Shown here: positions 17,061 to 25,675 of the stretch, in pieces
Numbering within the stretch: the first letter of the stretch is position 1
Layout of the letters: every line of letters starts with the position of its first letter
Assembly (NCBI GenBank): GCA_017428925.1
Contig: JAFRPY010000008.1
Span: 1-64,000 of the forward strand
DNA: 64,000 bases
Source: Prevotella sp.
GTDB taxonomy: Bacteria > Bacteroidota > Bacteroidia > Bacteroidales > Bacteroidaceae
Direction: 5' to 3'
Translations under genes and position numbers: made by a program
Notes under the pieces: model-generated
Database searches by the model: none
Told to the model about the DNA's origin: nothing
What the model saw: the letters and a program-made list of their open reading frames with translations, nothing else

Positions 17061-17145
17061 CTTCTTTTTGTTGGATTTTGCAAATAATAACGGACAGAAA
17101 AAATAAAAAAAAAGTAAAAGACGATAGTTTTCAAAAAAATATATG

Positions 17146-17153
17146 TACTTTTG
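17146..17153 (+). promoter_or_regulatory. -7 box of rfbC
   Basis: TACTTTTG, 9 nt before ATG 17163. This rules out the longer frame from TTG 17151, which lies inside the box. Confidence 0.65.
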
Positions 17154-17162
17154 CAGAAGATT

Positions 17163-17711
17163 ATGGAATACAAGAAAACTGAAATTGAAGGCGTCTACGT
17201 GATTGAGCCCAAGGTGTTCAATGATGCGCGTGGATATTTCTTTGAAGCTTGGAAAAAAGACGAGTTTGAAGCTCATATCGGAAAGATTGACTTCGTTCAG
17301 GACAACGAGTCGAAGAGTTCGCGCGGTGTGCTTCGCGGGCTTCATTACCAGAAAGGAGAATTTTCTCAGGCCAAACTTGTCAGAGTCATCAAGGGAACGG
17401 TCGTTGACGTTGCCGTAGACATTCGCAAAAGTTCGCCTACATTCGGCAAATATATTGCCGTAGAACTGAGCGAAAAAAACAAGCGCCAGCTGTTTATCCC
17501 ACGCGGAATGGCTCATGGCTTCCTCGTGTTAAGCGACGAAGCCGTATTCACCTACAAGGTAGACAACTTTTATGCTCCTCAAGCCGAAGCCAGCATCCGA
17601 TTCGACGACCCGGCCATTGGTATCGTCTGGCCCATTGCAAAAGAGGATATGCAACTCAGTCCGAAGGACGAGAACGGCAAGTCGTTTGCTGAGGCAGAAC
17701 TGTTTGAGTAA
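17163..17711 (+). CDS. rfbC: dTDP-4-dehydrorhamnose 3,5-epimerase
   Basis: A 182-residue cupin-fold epimerase for dTDP-L-rhamnose synthesis, the precursor for surface polysaccharide. Visible are the DARGYFFE motif, RGVLRGLHYQ (with the catalytic His), VVDVAVDIRKSSPTFG, IPRGMAHGFLVLS and the Tyr-bearing TYKVDNFYAP, followed by FDDPAIGIVWP. It is an rfb gene away from rfbA, B and D, none of which is present here. It is 23 bp upstream of a lipoprotein gene that is probably co-transcribed. Confidence 0.95.
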   Translation: MEYKKTEIEGVYVIEPKVFNDARGYFFEAWKKDEFEAHIGKIDFVQDNESKSSRGVLRGLHYQKGEFSQAKLVRVIKGTVVDVAVDIRKSSPTFGKYIAVELSEKNKRQLFIPRGMAHGFLVLSDEAVFTYKVDNFYAPQAEASIRFDDPAIGIVWPIAKEDMQLSPKDENGKSFAEAELFE

Positions 17712-17734
17712 TCAGTACTCTTGCATATATAATA

Positions 17735-18526
17735 ATGAAGAAGGGACTGGTCATAGTTTTCATCATGGGAATACTTGTTGCCTGTGGCTGCAAGGATTCC
17801 AAGACAACCTTACCTTCTGAAGACCTGGTAGCGAAAAAGAAACTTCAGGGTATTTGGGTTGACTCAGAGACTGGCGAATTGTCTTTCCAGGCTCAAGGCG
17901 ACACGATATTCTATCCAGATTCCATGAATGTCCCGGTACAGTTTATGATTGTCGGCGACACGATGATCTTGAAAGGTTCTAACATCTCGAAATACCCGAT
18001 TGTTAAGCAAACCGAGCATTTGTTTAGCTTCATCAACCAGAACGGCGATGTTGTTAAACTCACCAAGAGCGACGGCAAGGAACTTGAACAGGCGTTTGAA
18101 CAGGAGCCTTTGGTTGCCATTAACCAGCGAAAGACCATCAAACGAGACACCATTGTGTTCAGCGGTGAAGACCGATACCATTGCTATGTGCAAGTGAATC
18201 CCACCAAGCAAAAGGTCTTCAAGTCTAAAATCAACGACGATGGAGTGAGCGTTGACAATGTGTATTACGACAACAGCATCCGTGTTTCAATTTTCGAAGG
18301 CCGCTCACGCATTTACATGCACGATTTCCATAAAGAGGACTTCACGCGCCTTGTGCCCCAGGATTTCCTTCGGCAAAGCATTCTCAGCGACATCCTGGTC
18401 ATGGATAATGATGCCGAAAGCGTTAACTATCAGGCTCATCTTGTTATTCCCGATAGTCCCAGCAGTTTCATTATCAACATGAAGATAACCTATAAGGGCA
18501 AGCTGAGTATGAACGTCAGCGAATGA
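17735..18526 (+). CDS. DUF4738-like lipoprotein
   Basis: A 263-residue lipoprotein. Signal peptide and lipobox (GILVACGC) predict lipidation at about residue 17, followed by KDSKTT. The N-terminal half has a short beta-rich motif (LQGIWVDSETGEL, then GDTIFYPDS). The rest resembles the DUF4738 family of Prevotella/Bacteroides; the function is unknown. It follows rfbC by 23 bp and is convergent with kdsB. Confidence 0.78.
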   Translation: MKKGLVIVFIMGILVACGCKDSKTTLPSEDLVAKKKLQGIWVDSETGELSFQAQGDTIFYPDSMNVPVQFMIVGDTMILKGSNISKYPIVKQTEHLFSFINQNGDVVKLTKSDGKELEQAFEQEPLVAINQRKTIKRDTIVFSGEDRYHCYVQVNPTKQKVFKSKINDDGVSVDNVYYDNSIRVSIFEGRSRIYMHDFHKEDFTRLVPQDFLRQSILSDILVMDNDAESVNYQAHLVIPDSPSSFIINMKITYKGKLSMNVSE

Positions 18527-18535
18527 CGCTCGCCT

Positions 18536-19288
18536 TCAAAGCCTTTTTAGGAATTCCTCTGCTCTTTGTAAATCCTCGGGTGTATCGATGCCAACGGTTT
18601 CCACATCTGTCAGACCTACCTTTATGCGGTAACCATTCTGAAGCCATCGTAGTTGTTCAAGACTTTCTGCAATTTCCAAAGAACTTTGCGGAAGTTGGGT
18701 GATTTCATGCAATACTTGGGTTCGATAGGCATAAATTCCAAGGTGTTTCACAAACGGGAAACTATCCATCCACATGGCTTTTTCCTTGCCTCGGATGAAA
18801 GGAATGATGCTTCGCGAGAAATACATGGCATACCCCCTGTTGTCGACAACTAATTTCGGACTGTTCGGATTCTCCACCGCTGCAAAATCCTGTTCTTTAT
18901 CAAAGGGTTTTCCTAAAGTTGCAATCTGAGTCTCAGCATCATCAAAACAACGTATGATTTCTTCGATTTGCGTCTTCTGAATAAAAGGTTCATCACCCTG
19001 AATATTGATAACCACGTCGCAATCGCCACCTATTTTCCGGACGGCTTCCTCTATGCGGTCAGTACCGCTCTTGTGGTTTGGCGATGTCATCACGGCTCTT
19101 CCGCCAAATGCTTCCACGGCATTATAGATACGTTCATCGTCGGTTGCTACAAAAGTCATGTCGCCGAGTATGCTGGCAACTTGTTCATAAACTCTTTGAA
19201 TGACAGTCTTTCCACCAAGAACTGCCAGCGGCTTGCCCGGAAACCTGGTTGAAGCATAACGGGCAGGAATGACTCCGATAAATTTCAT
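18536..19288 (-). CDS. kdsB: 3-deoxy-manno-octulosonate cytidylyltransferase
   Basis: A 250-residue cytosolic enzyme that activates Kdo as CMP-Kdo for lipid A inner-core synthesis. It shows the signature IPARYASTRFPGKPL, FVATDDERIY, SGTDRIEEA, VVINIQGDEPF and HLGIYAYRTQVL, with the full family length. It is a single gene with its own promoter. Confidence 0.96.
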   Translation of the reverse strand: MKFIGVIPARYASTRFPGKPLAVLGGKTVIQRVYEQVASILGDMTFVATDDERIYNAVEAFGGRAVMTSPNHKSGTDRIEEAVRKIGGDCDVVINIQGDEPFIQKTQIEEIIRCFDDAETQIATLGKPFDKEQDFAAVENPNSPKLVVDNRGYAMYFSRSIIPFIRGKEKAMWMDSFPFVKHLGIYAYRTQVLHEITQLPQSSLEIAESLEQLRWLQNGYRIKVGLTDVETVGIDTPEDLQRAEEFLKRL

Positions 19289-19318
19289 AATCAGTTGTTA
19301 TTAGGTGAGAATCTTCGG

Positions 19319-19326
19319 CAAAGATA
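19319..19326 (-). promoter_or_regulatory. -7 box of kdsB
   Basis: The minus strand reads TATCTTTG, 30 nt before ATG 19288. Confidence 0.6.
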
Positions 19327-19412
19327 CAGTATTTTTTATACTTCTTGTTGCCTATCTTCTTTAAAAGTACTCAAAAATTATAAAATTGTTTTGTTTTTCT
19401 ATAGAAAAGTAT

Positions 19413-19420
19413 TACTTTTG
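19413..19420 (+). promoter_or_regulatory. -7 box of the MORN-yhcH-glgB operon
   Basis: TACTTTTG, 25 nt before GTG 19446. Confidence 0.6.
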
Positions 19421-19445
19421 GACTGAATTTAAAAATTGAATTATC

Positions 19446-20570
19446 GTGAAGAAAGAAATATTATCTGTTTTAATGTTTTCGTTGCCACTCCTTTGTTATT
19501 CCCAGAGCCTCACTTTGGGTTCCTGTGAGATTAAGGAGGGTAACCTGGTGGGGCAATACAAAGGTGAAATGATGTCGGGGAAACCTCACGGCAAAGGTTC
19601 TGTCCTTTATAGCAACGGTGACACCTACGATGGAGAATACGCCAAAGGAAAGCGTCATGGATATGGTACATACACGTTCTCTGACGGCGAGAAATATGAG
19701 GGCGAATGGTTCCAGAATCAGCAACACGGAAAGGGAACTTTCTACTTTATGAACAACAACCGCTATGAAGGACTTTGGTTCCGTGACTATCAGCAGGGAC
19801 ACGGAATAATGTACTATTATAACGGTGACAAATACGACGGCAACTGGCAAGAGGACAAACGCTCGGGTAAAGGTAAGTATACCTTTGCCGGCGGCGCTTA
19901 TTATGACGGCCAGTGGAAAGACGACCAGAAGAACGGCCGCGGATATTTCAACTGGGGCGATGGCACAACCTACGACGGAATGTGGGAAAACAACATGCGC
20001 TCGGGCCGCGGAACCAACAAATATGCCGATGGCGATGAATATGTTGGCGATTGGAAAGATGATGTTCAGAATGGTAAAGGCATTTACAAATTCCAGAACG
20101 GTGACCGCTATGAAGGCGACTATGTACAAGGCGAGCGCACCGGACAGGGAATCTTCCGCTATGCCAACGGCGACAAATATACAGGCCACTTCAAGAATGG
20201 TGACAAAGAAGGGCAGGGGACTTTTGCCTGGCGCAACGGAGACGTCTATACAGGTACATGGCATGACGACATGCCAAACGGATATGGCAAGCTCACCAAG
20301 AAGAACGGTGATGTTTTTGAAGGCCAGTTCCGTAACGGAATGGTAGACGGCGAAGTCATTATCCACTATCACGACGGCAGCAAGTTCAAAGGCAACTACC
20401 GTAATGGCCGCCGAAACGGTCAGGCCATTGAAGTCGACAAGAGCGGCAACCGCTTCGAAGGTTCATATAGCAACGACATGCGTGAAGGACGATATGTGCA
20501 GAAAGACCGCAACGGAAGAGTCGTAGAACAGGGAACTTACGTTCGCGGACGCAAACAAAGAAATCTTTAA
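19446..20570 (+). CDS. Secreted MORN-repeat protein
   Basis: A 374-residue protein. A signal peptide (MKKEILSVLMFSLPLLCYSQ) is followed by 14 consecutive MORN repeats of exactly 23 residues of the pattern Y-x-G-x-W/Y ... G-x-G-x-x-x-x-x-x-G-D, from about residue 35 to 360, and a basic tail. It is probably an exported scaffold or surface-associated protein. The GTG start is required to include the signal peptide; the next ATG is nine codons in. It is the first gene of an operon with yhcH, glgB and a DUF6057 gene, but no functional link is evident. Confidence 0.85.
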   Translation: MKKEILSVLMFSLPLLCYSQSLTLGSCEIKEGNLVGQYKGEMMSGKPHGKGSVLYSNGDTYDGEYAKGKRHGYGTYTFSDGEKYEGEWFQNQQHGKGTFYFMNNNRYEGLWFRDYQQGHGIMYYYNGDKYDGNWQEDKRSGKGKYTFAGGAYYDGQWKDDQKNGRGYFNWGDGTTYDGMWENNMRSGRGTNKYADGDEYVGDWKDDVQNGKGIYKFQNGDRYEGDYVQGERTGQGIFRYANGDKYTGHFKNGDKEGQGTFAWRNGDVYTGTWHDDMPNGYGKLTKKNGDVFEGQFRNGMVDGEVIIHYHDGSKFKGNYRNGRRNGQAIEVDKSGNRFEGSYSNDMREGRYVQKDRNGRVVEQGTYVRGRKQRNL

Positions 20571-20595
20571 GAATCATCTAAAAATAATTTATATT

Positions 20596-21039
20596 ATGGT
20601 AATTGACACTCTCGACAAACTGGGCTTCTATGCAAGCCTGAATCCATTGTTCTCGGACATCGTGGATTTCTTGAAAACTAATGATCTGGACGAACTTGAA
20701 GAAGGAAAGCACTTCATCAAGGAAAAAGACCTCTTTGTGAACATCCAAATTGCCAAGGGAAAGTCAAAGGAGGAAGCAAAACTGGAAACACACCGAAAGA
20801 TGATAGACATACAGATTCCGCTTTCCGGCGAGGAAACTTTCGGCTACACTCCTCTTTGTAACCTTCCTGAATTGGAGTATAACGAAGAAAAAGACATCAT
20901 CAAATACGACAGTCCTGCCGACACCTATGTGACATGCAAGCCCGGAGAAATGGCCATTTTCTTTCCACAAGACGGCCATGCCCCGTGTATCTCTTCTGAA
21001 CCGACCATCAAAAAGGCCATCTTTAAAGTAAAAGCATAA
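20596..21039 (+). CDS. YhcH/YjgK/YiaL family protein
   Basis: A 147-residue cupin-like protein of the YhcH/YiaL (DUF386) family, often associated with sialic acid or other sugar-acid pathways. It shows KLETHRKMIDIQIPLSGEE and GEMAIFFPQDGHAPC, holding conserved metal-binding His, Glu and Asp positions. The substrate is unknown. It sits 25 bp after the MORN gene and 32 bp before glgB. Confidence 0.88.
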   Translation: MVIDTLDKLGFYASLNPLFSDIVDFLKTNDLDELEEGKHFIKEKDLFVNIQIAKGKSKEEAKLETHRKMIDIQIPLSGEETFGYTPLCNLPELEYNEEKDIIKYDSPADTYVTCKPGEMAIFFPQDGHAPCISSEPTIKKAIFKVKA

Positions 21040-21071
21040 CTGTATTATCAATCAACCATTATTATATTTTT

Positions 21072-23153
21072 ATGGCAACAACAAAGAAAACTGCCCCAAA
21101 AGCCCCAAAGGCTACGGCAAAGAAAACAAGTCCCAAACTACCACAACACATCGGACTGGTGAAAAACGACGGATGGCTGGAACCATTCGAGGATGCCATT
21201 AAGGGCCGTCACGACCATGCCCTCTGGAAACTCAACCAGATAACACATAATGGTAAGCAGAAACTTTCCGACTTTGCTAACGGACACGTCTACTACGGAC
21301 TACATCAGACTCCTCGCGGACAGTGGATTTTCCGTGAATGGGCGCCCAATGCTACCGACATTTACCTTGTTGGCGATTTCAACAACTGGGAAGAGAACGA
21401 GAAATACCGCTGCAAGCGAATAGAGGGTACAGGAAACTGGGAACTGAAACTGCCGAAGAAGGCCATGAAACATGGCGACCTGTTCAAGATGCACGTCAAA
21501 TGGAACGGTGGTGAAGGCGAGCGCATTCCGGCATGGATTCAGCGTGTTGTCCAGGACGAACAGACCAAGATATTCTCGGCTCAGGTATGGGCTCCCGAAC
21601 AACCATACCAGTGGAAAAAGAAGACATTCAAGCCCAACAAGTCTCCGCTGCTCATCTACGAGTGCCACATCGGAATGGGCGAGGATGCCGAGAAGGTGGG
21701 AACCTATACCGAATTCAAGGACAACATCCTGCCCCGAGTCATCAAGGACGGCTACAACTGCATCCAGATTATGGCCATTCAGGAACATCCCTATTATGGC
21801 TCTTTTGGCTATCATGTGAGCAGCTTCTTCGCTTCCAGCAGCCGTTTCGGAACTCCCGAGGAACTCAAGGCACTCATCGACGAAGCTCACAAGAACGGCA
21901 TTGCCGTCATCATGGACATCGTCCATTCACATGCCGTTAAGAACGAAGTGGAAGGTCTTGGCAATCTTTGCGGCGACCCCAACCAGTTCTTCTATCCCGG
22001 CGACCGCCACGAGCATCCCGCTTGGGACTCGCTTTGCTTCGATTACGGTAAAGACGAAGTCATCCACTTCCTGCTGTCCAACTGTAAATATTGGCTTGAG
22101 GAATTCCACTTCGACGGTTTCCGCTTCGACGGCGTCACCTCCATGCTATACTACAGCCACGGCCTGGGCGAGGCATTCTGCAATTATGCCGACTATTTCA
22201 ACGGTCACCAGGACGACAATGCCATTTGCTACCTGACGCTTGCCAACTGCCTGATTCACGAGGTCAACAAGAACGCCATCACCATTGCCGAGGAAGTATC
22301 GGGCATGCCCGGACTTGCTGCCAAGTTTGAAGACGGCGGATACGGTTTCGACTACCGCATGGCCATGAACATTCCCGACTATTGGATTAAGACCATCAAG
22401 GAACAGAGCGACGAGAACTGGAAACCGTCAAGCATTTTCTGGGAAGTGAAGAACCGCCGTCCCGACGAGAAGACCATCTCCTATTGTGAGAGCCACGACC
22501 AGGCACTGGTGGGCGACAAGACCATCATCTTCCGCCTGATTGATGCCGACATGTACTGGCATTTTGCCAAGAAAGACATCAATGGAGTGGCCGAGCGTGG
22601 AATTGCCCTACACAAGATGATTCGTCTGGTAACGGCTGCTGCTATTAACGGTGGTTACCTGAACTTCATGGGCAATGAATTCGGTCATCCCGAATGGATT
22701 GACTTCCCGCGCGAAGGAAACGGATGGAGTTACAAATATGCCCGCCGGCAGTGGAACCTTGTCGACAACAAAGATTTGTGCTATCACTGGTTAGGCGACT
22801 TCGACCGTGAGATGCTTCGTGTCATCAAGAGTCAGAAGAATTTCCAGAACACGCCCGTTCTGGAAATATGGCACAACGACGGCGACCAGGTGCTGGCATT
22901 CATGCGAGGCGATTTGGTATTTGTCTTCAACTTCTCGCCCACACAATCGTTTACCGATTATGGCTTCCTTGTTCCTACTGGCAGCTACGACGTGGTGCTC
23001 AACACCGACTCGAAGGATTTCGGCGGCTTCGGGTTTGCCGACGATTCGGTGACCCATGTGACCAACTACGACCCGCTTTATGTGGAAGACCACAAGGAGT
23101 GGCTTAAATTGTACATCCCGGCACGTAGTGCTGTAGTCCTTAAGAAGAATTGA
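21072..23153 (+). CDS. glgB: 1,4-alpha-glucan branching enzyme
   Basis: A 693-residue glycogen branching enzyme (CBM48 plus GH13, subfamily 8 or eukaryotic-like by appearance). It introduces alpha-1,6 branches. CBM48 is at about 85-190 (FREWAPNATDIYLVGDFNNW). The catalytic barrel includes VMDIVHSHAVKN, FDGFRFDGVTSM (nucleophile Asp near 353), AEEVSGMPG (Glu) and ESHDQALVGDK. The start carries an unusual 25-residue Lys/Ala/Pro tail resembling histone H1. The stop overlaps the next gene by 4 nt. Confidence 0.94.
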   Translation: MATTKKTAPKAPKATAKKTSPKLPQHIGLVKNDGWLEPFEDAIKGRHDHALWKLNQITHNGKQKLSDFANGHVYYGLHQTPRGQWIFREWAPNATDIYLVGDFNNWEENEKYRCKRIEGTGNWELKLPKKAMKHGDLFKMHVKWNGGEGERIPAWIQRVVQDEQTKIFSAQVWAPEQPYQWKKKTFKPNKSPLLIYECHIGMGEDAEKVGTYTEFKDNILPRVIKDGYNCIQIMAIQEHPYYGSFGYHVSSFFASSSRFGTPEELKALIDEAHKNGIAVIMDIVHSHAVKNEVEGLGNLCGDPNQFFYPGDRHEHPAWDSLCFDYGKDEVIHFLLSNCKYWLEEFHFDGFRFDGVTSMLYYSHGLGEAFCNYADYFNGHQDDNAICYLTLANCLIHEVNKNAITIAEEVSGMPGLAAKFEDGGYGFDYRMAMNIPDYWIKTIKEQSDENWKPSSIFWEVKNRRPDEKTISYCESHDQALVGDKTIIFRLIDADMYWHFAKKDINGVAERGIALHKMIRLVTAAAINGGYLNFMGNEFGHPEWIDFPREGNGWSYKYARRQWNLVDNKDLCYHWLGDFDREMLRVIKSQKNFQNTPVLEIWHNDGDQVLAFMRGDLVFVFNFSPTQSFTDYGFLVPTGSYDVVLNTDSKDFGGFGFADDSVTHVTNYDPLYVEDHKEWLKLYIPARSAVVLKKN

Positions 23154-24229
23154 AAGAATCATCCCTGCGCAATAGCACCGTCACCGTCAAGGTGATGTGT
23201 GCTATTGTATTTCTTGTGTTCACCTTCTGCTTCCTGTTCTTTTATCAGGCAGAATCGCTTACCTATCTCCAGCATGTACTTTCTGGAGGCAGGACTCATT
23301 ACGACCGCACCGTCGGAGGTATCATCCTCATCCTTATCCTCATACTTGTCCAACAGGCAGTATATCGTATCACGCACCTCTACAAGCGCGGCCATGCGCT
23401 GACCTATTTCCCGTCCATTCTGATACTCACGGTGCTCACCGATGTCACCACCGACGGGCACATTCCCTTTCATTGGGTTTGGCTCTCGCCGTTGTTGCTG
23501 ATAGCATTTGTTGCCCTTGCATGGCTGAGCAAGCAGTTTGAAACCTACGAGCCAGGCCAAGACAATCCCGGGCTGTTCTCACGTCAGATGTGGATTAACA
23601 TGCTTACCATGTTCGTCATGTTCCTCTTTGCGTGTCTTTTCAGCAACCGCGACGAGGTGCTCCACAATCGCCTGAAAGCCGAGATGCTCATTCAGCAGAA
23701 GCAGTATCAGCAAGCTTCGGAAGTGGGGAAGAGGTCGCACGAGACCGACAGCAGCCTCACCATGTTGCGCGTCTATGCGCTGGCACAGACAGGCCAGCTG
23801 GGCAGCCGTCTCTTTGAATACCCGATAGTCGGAGGTCAAGACGTGATGCAGCCCAACGGCACCTCCGTCAAGCCCTTGATGATTTCTCCAAATCAAATCA
23901 GGCTGATGAACAAAAACCGGAAGACACGGAATGATTGTCTGCTGACCAAGCATCTGCTTGCCTGCGACCTTGATGCCTTTGCCCGCGACATCAAAAAAAC
24001 ATACGACATCGACTCCGTTCCATTGCCCCGCCATTATCGCGAGGCCCTGGTGCTCTATACCCATTTGCGCAGTCATCGTGTGCTCACATACCACGACAGC
24101 GTACTTGATGCCGACTACGAAGATTTACGCAAGCTCCAGCGCCGCTATCCCGATCTGTCCGCCCGCCAGACCGCCATCCGCGACACCTACGGCAACACCT
24201 ACTGGCATTATTATCTAATGAAGAAGTAG
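23150..24229 (+). CDS. DUF6057-like integral membrane protein
   Basis: Up to 359 residues. Hydrophobic helices at about 15-35, 55-75, 85-105, 110-125 and 150-170 are followed by a soluble C-terminal half with TPR-like helices (QKQYQQASEVGKRS, LTMLRVYALAQTGQLG). The family resembles Bacteroidetes DUF6057; the function is unknown. The longest start, TTG 23150, overlaps the glgB stop by 4 nt. ATG 23195 (at the first helix) is an alternative. It is probably translationally coupled to glgB. Confidence 0.75.
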   Translation: MKESSLRNSTVTVKVMCAIVFLVFTFCFLFFYQAESLTYLQHVLSGGRTHYDRTVGGIILILILILVQQAVYRITHLYKRGHALTYFPSILILTVLTDVTTDGHIPFHWVWLSPLLLIAFVALAWLSKQFETYEPGQDNPGLFSRQMWINMLTMFVMFLFACLFSNRDEVLHNRLKAEMLIQQKQYQQASEVGKRSHETDSSLTMLRVYALAQTGQLGSRLFEYPIVGGQDVMQPNGTSVKPLMISPNQIRLMNKNRKTRNDCLLTKHLLACDLDAFARDIKKTYDIDSVPLPRHYREALVLYTHLRSHRVLTYHDSVLDADYEDLRKLQRRYPDLSARQTAIRDTYGNTYWHYYLMKK

Positions 24230-24271
24230 ACTCCCTCCAAACCTCTCCGAGGGGAGGAGAGCTCCCTAAAT

Positions 24272-24390
24272 GTGGCCTACAACTGGACGATGCGGGGCAC
24301 GGATGGAGCCATGCGCAAGTGCTTCAAGCAGGACAACATCGAGAACGGATTTTCGAGCCGTGTGCTGGTGGCAGAGATACCTGACTCGTT
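24272..24390 (+). pseudogene. Relic of a DUF3987-type mobile-element protein
   Basis: A 40-codon open stretch without a start signal reads VAYNWTMRGTDGAMRKCF, then DNIENGFSSRVLVAEIPDS. This resembles the core of DUF3987 primase/helicase-like proteins of Bacteroidetes mobile elements (TGT...F...VENGL.SRV.....PD). Flanking sequence does not continue the frame, so it is a fragment. The GC-rich run 24240-24265 just before it can fold (CTCTCC/GGAGAG). The assignment rests on motif memory. Confidence 0.4.
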
Positions 24391-24400
24391 AAATATGTCT

Positions 24401-24420
24401 TTTACGTTATTTTACGTTAT
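24401..24420. repeat. TTTACGTTAT tandem pair upstream of the porin
   Basis: Two perfect adjacent copies of TTTACGTTAT. The CGTTAT core recurs as an array just after the porin gene at 25605-25652. Confidence 0.6.
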
Positions 24421-24477
24421 TTGTAAACAAAATTAAGATTTGTCGCGCTTTTGCTTGCATAGTTTGTAAAATGTTCG

Positions 24478-24485
24478 TACCTTCG
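24478..24485 (+). promoter_or_regulatory. Probable -7 box of the porin gene
   Basis: TACCTTCG, one base from the TAnnTTTG consensus, about 34 nt before the start codon. Confidence 0.4.
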
Positions 24486-24519
24486 CGCCTGATAATTTTC
24501 TAATCAAAAATGAATGCTA

Positions 24520-25593
24520 ATGAAAAGAAATGGACTCTTTTTGGCTATTCTGCTCTTGGTGCCGTTGGCAATGATGGGGCAGGATAAGAAGAAAACTATC
24601 GAATTGCCTGACTGGATGGCCAATATCACGGAGCGGTTTGAGTTTCACGGCTACGGGCAGGCGGGTTACACATGGAAGCAACAGGACGGACGGCAGACGA
24701 ACTCGCTGGACCTGAAGCGCATGCTCTTCTGGGTGAAGGGGCGCATCACAGACCGCTGGTCGTTTATGTTCATGCATGACTTTTCGAGCGTGGTGCAGGA
24801 GTTCTACACGGACTACCGCATCACGAACGACAAGGCGCTGACGGTGCGCTTCGGACAGTTCAAGAACTCTTATACGCTGGAGAATCCGCTCTCGCCGACG
24901 AAGATGGAACTCATCGACGTGTATTCGCAGGGTGTGACCTACCTGTCGGGTTGCGGCAGCGATCCGCTCTTCGGCGTTCAGTACGGGCGCGACCTGGGAC
25001 TGATGATCTACGGCGACCTGCTGAAGAACCATCTCTACTATGAGTTGGCGGTGATGCAGGGCCAGGGTATCAACATCAAGGACAAGAACAACCAGAAGGA
25101 CGTGATAGCCCGTCTGGATGTGCGTCCGGTGGAGAATTTCCGCGTGGTGGTCAGCGGTCAGTTGGGCACGGGCCATGCGGTGGCTGAATCGAAGTATAAC
25201 CCCGAGGTGCAGGTAGGCGACGACTACAAGCGCAACCGCTGGTCGGCCGGTGCCGAATGGAAGAGCCGGGTGAAGGGCGTGGATTACTGGAAGACGCGCG
25301 CGGCGAGCGTGCACGGCGAAGTGCTGGGCGGTAAGGACGGCGACGTGAGGAGTTTTGGTGCCTACGTGACGGGTTGTGTGCCTGTGTGCCAGGCATTGGA
25401 CGTGGTCGGCTCGGTGGATTACTTCAACTATAACACGGATCAGGACATGAAGCAGACGAACTTCACGCTCGGCCTTCAACACTGGTTCTTCCGTACGTGC
25501 CGTGCGCAAGTGCAATACACGCTGGCTAATCCCTGCAACATGAATCAGAAACACTACGGTACGCTCCAGGCGCAGGTGCAGGTGGCGTTTTGA
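24520..25593 (+). CDS. Outer-membrane porin (OprO/OprP-like)
   Basis: A 357-residue predicted beta-barrel. Signal peptide MKRNGLFLAILLLVPLAMMG is followed by alternating hydrophobic strands ending with F (VQVAF), typical of BamA-recognised barrels. It resembles phosphate-selective O/P porins: FHGYGQAGYTW, RFGQFKNSYTLENPLSPT and YGRDLGLMIYGDLLKN. The substrate is unknown. ATG 24514 in frame is an alternative start. Third codon positions are more G/C-rich than in the genes to the left. It lies before a sodium symporter gene, possibly as a transport unit. Confidence 0.85.
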   Translation: MKRNGLFLAILLLVPLAMMGQDKKKTIELPDWMANITERFEFHGYGQAGYTWKQQDGRQTNSLDLKRMLFWVKGRITDRWSFMFMHDFSSVVQEFYTDYRITNDKALTVRFGQFKNSYTLENPLSPTKMELIDVYSQGVTYLSGCGSDPLFGVQYGRDLGLMIYGDLLKNHLYYELAVMQGQGINIKDKNNQKDVIARLDVRPVENFRVVVSGQLGTGHAVAESKYNPEVQVGDDYKRNRWSAGAEWKSRVKGVDYWKTRAASVHGEVLGGKDGDVRSFGAYVTGCVPVCQALDVVGSVDYFNYNTDQDMKQTNFTLGLQHWFFRTCRAQVQYTLANPCNMNQKHYGTLQAQVQVAF

Positions 25594-25604
25594 TGGGGTT
25601 TTAT

Positions 25605-25652
25605 CGTTATCGCGTTATGGCGTTATGGCGTTATTACGTTATGTCGTTATTA
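25605..25652. repeat. CGTTAT array, exact 8-bp period
   Basis: Six copies of CGTTAT start at 25605, 25613, 25621, 25629, 25637 and 25645, each followed by two variable bases. It fills most of the 82-bp gap between the porin and symporter genes. Confidence 0.75.
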
Positions 25653-25675
25653 CGAAAAAATTAATTATTAAATAA

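Noticed and set aside
17048..17173. N-terminal extension of the HU-SPOR protein (Phe/Tyr-rich)
   Set aside because: It lies upstream of the -7 box and overlaps the rfbC promoter. The HU domain begins at GTG 17047.
19470..20372. 300-codon antisense frame in the MORN gene
   Set aside because: It arises from the regular MORN codon pattern on the other strand and has no start signal or family.
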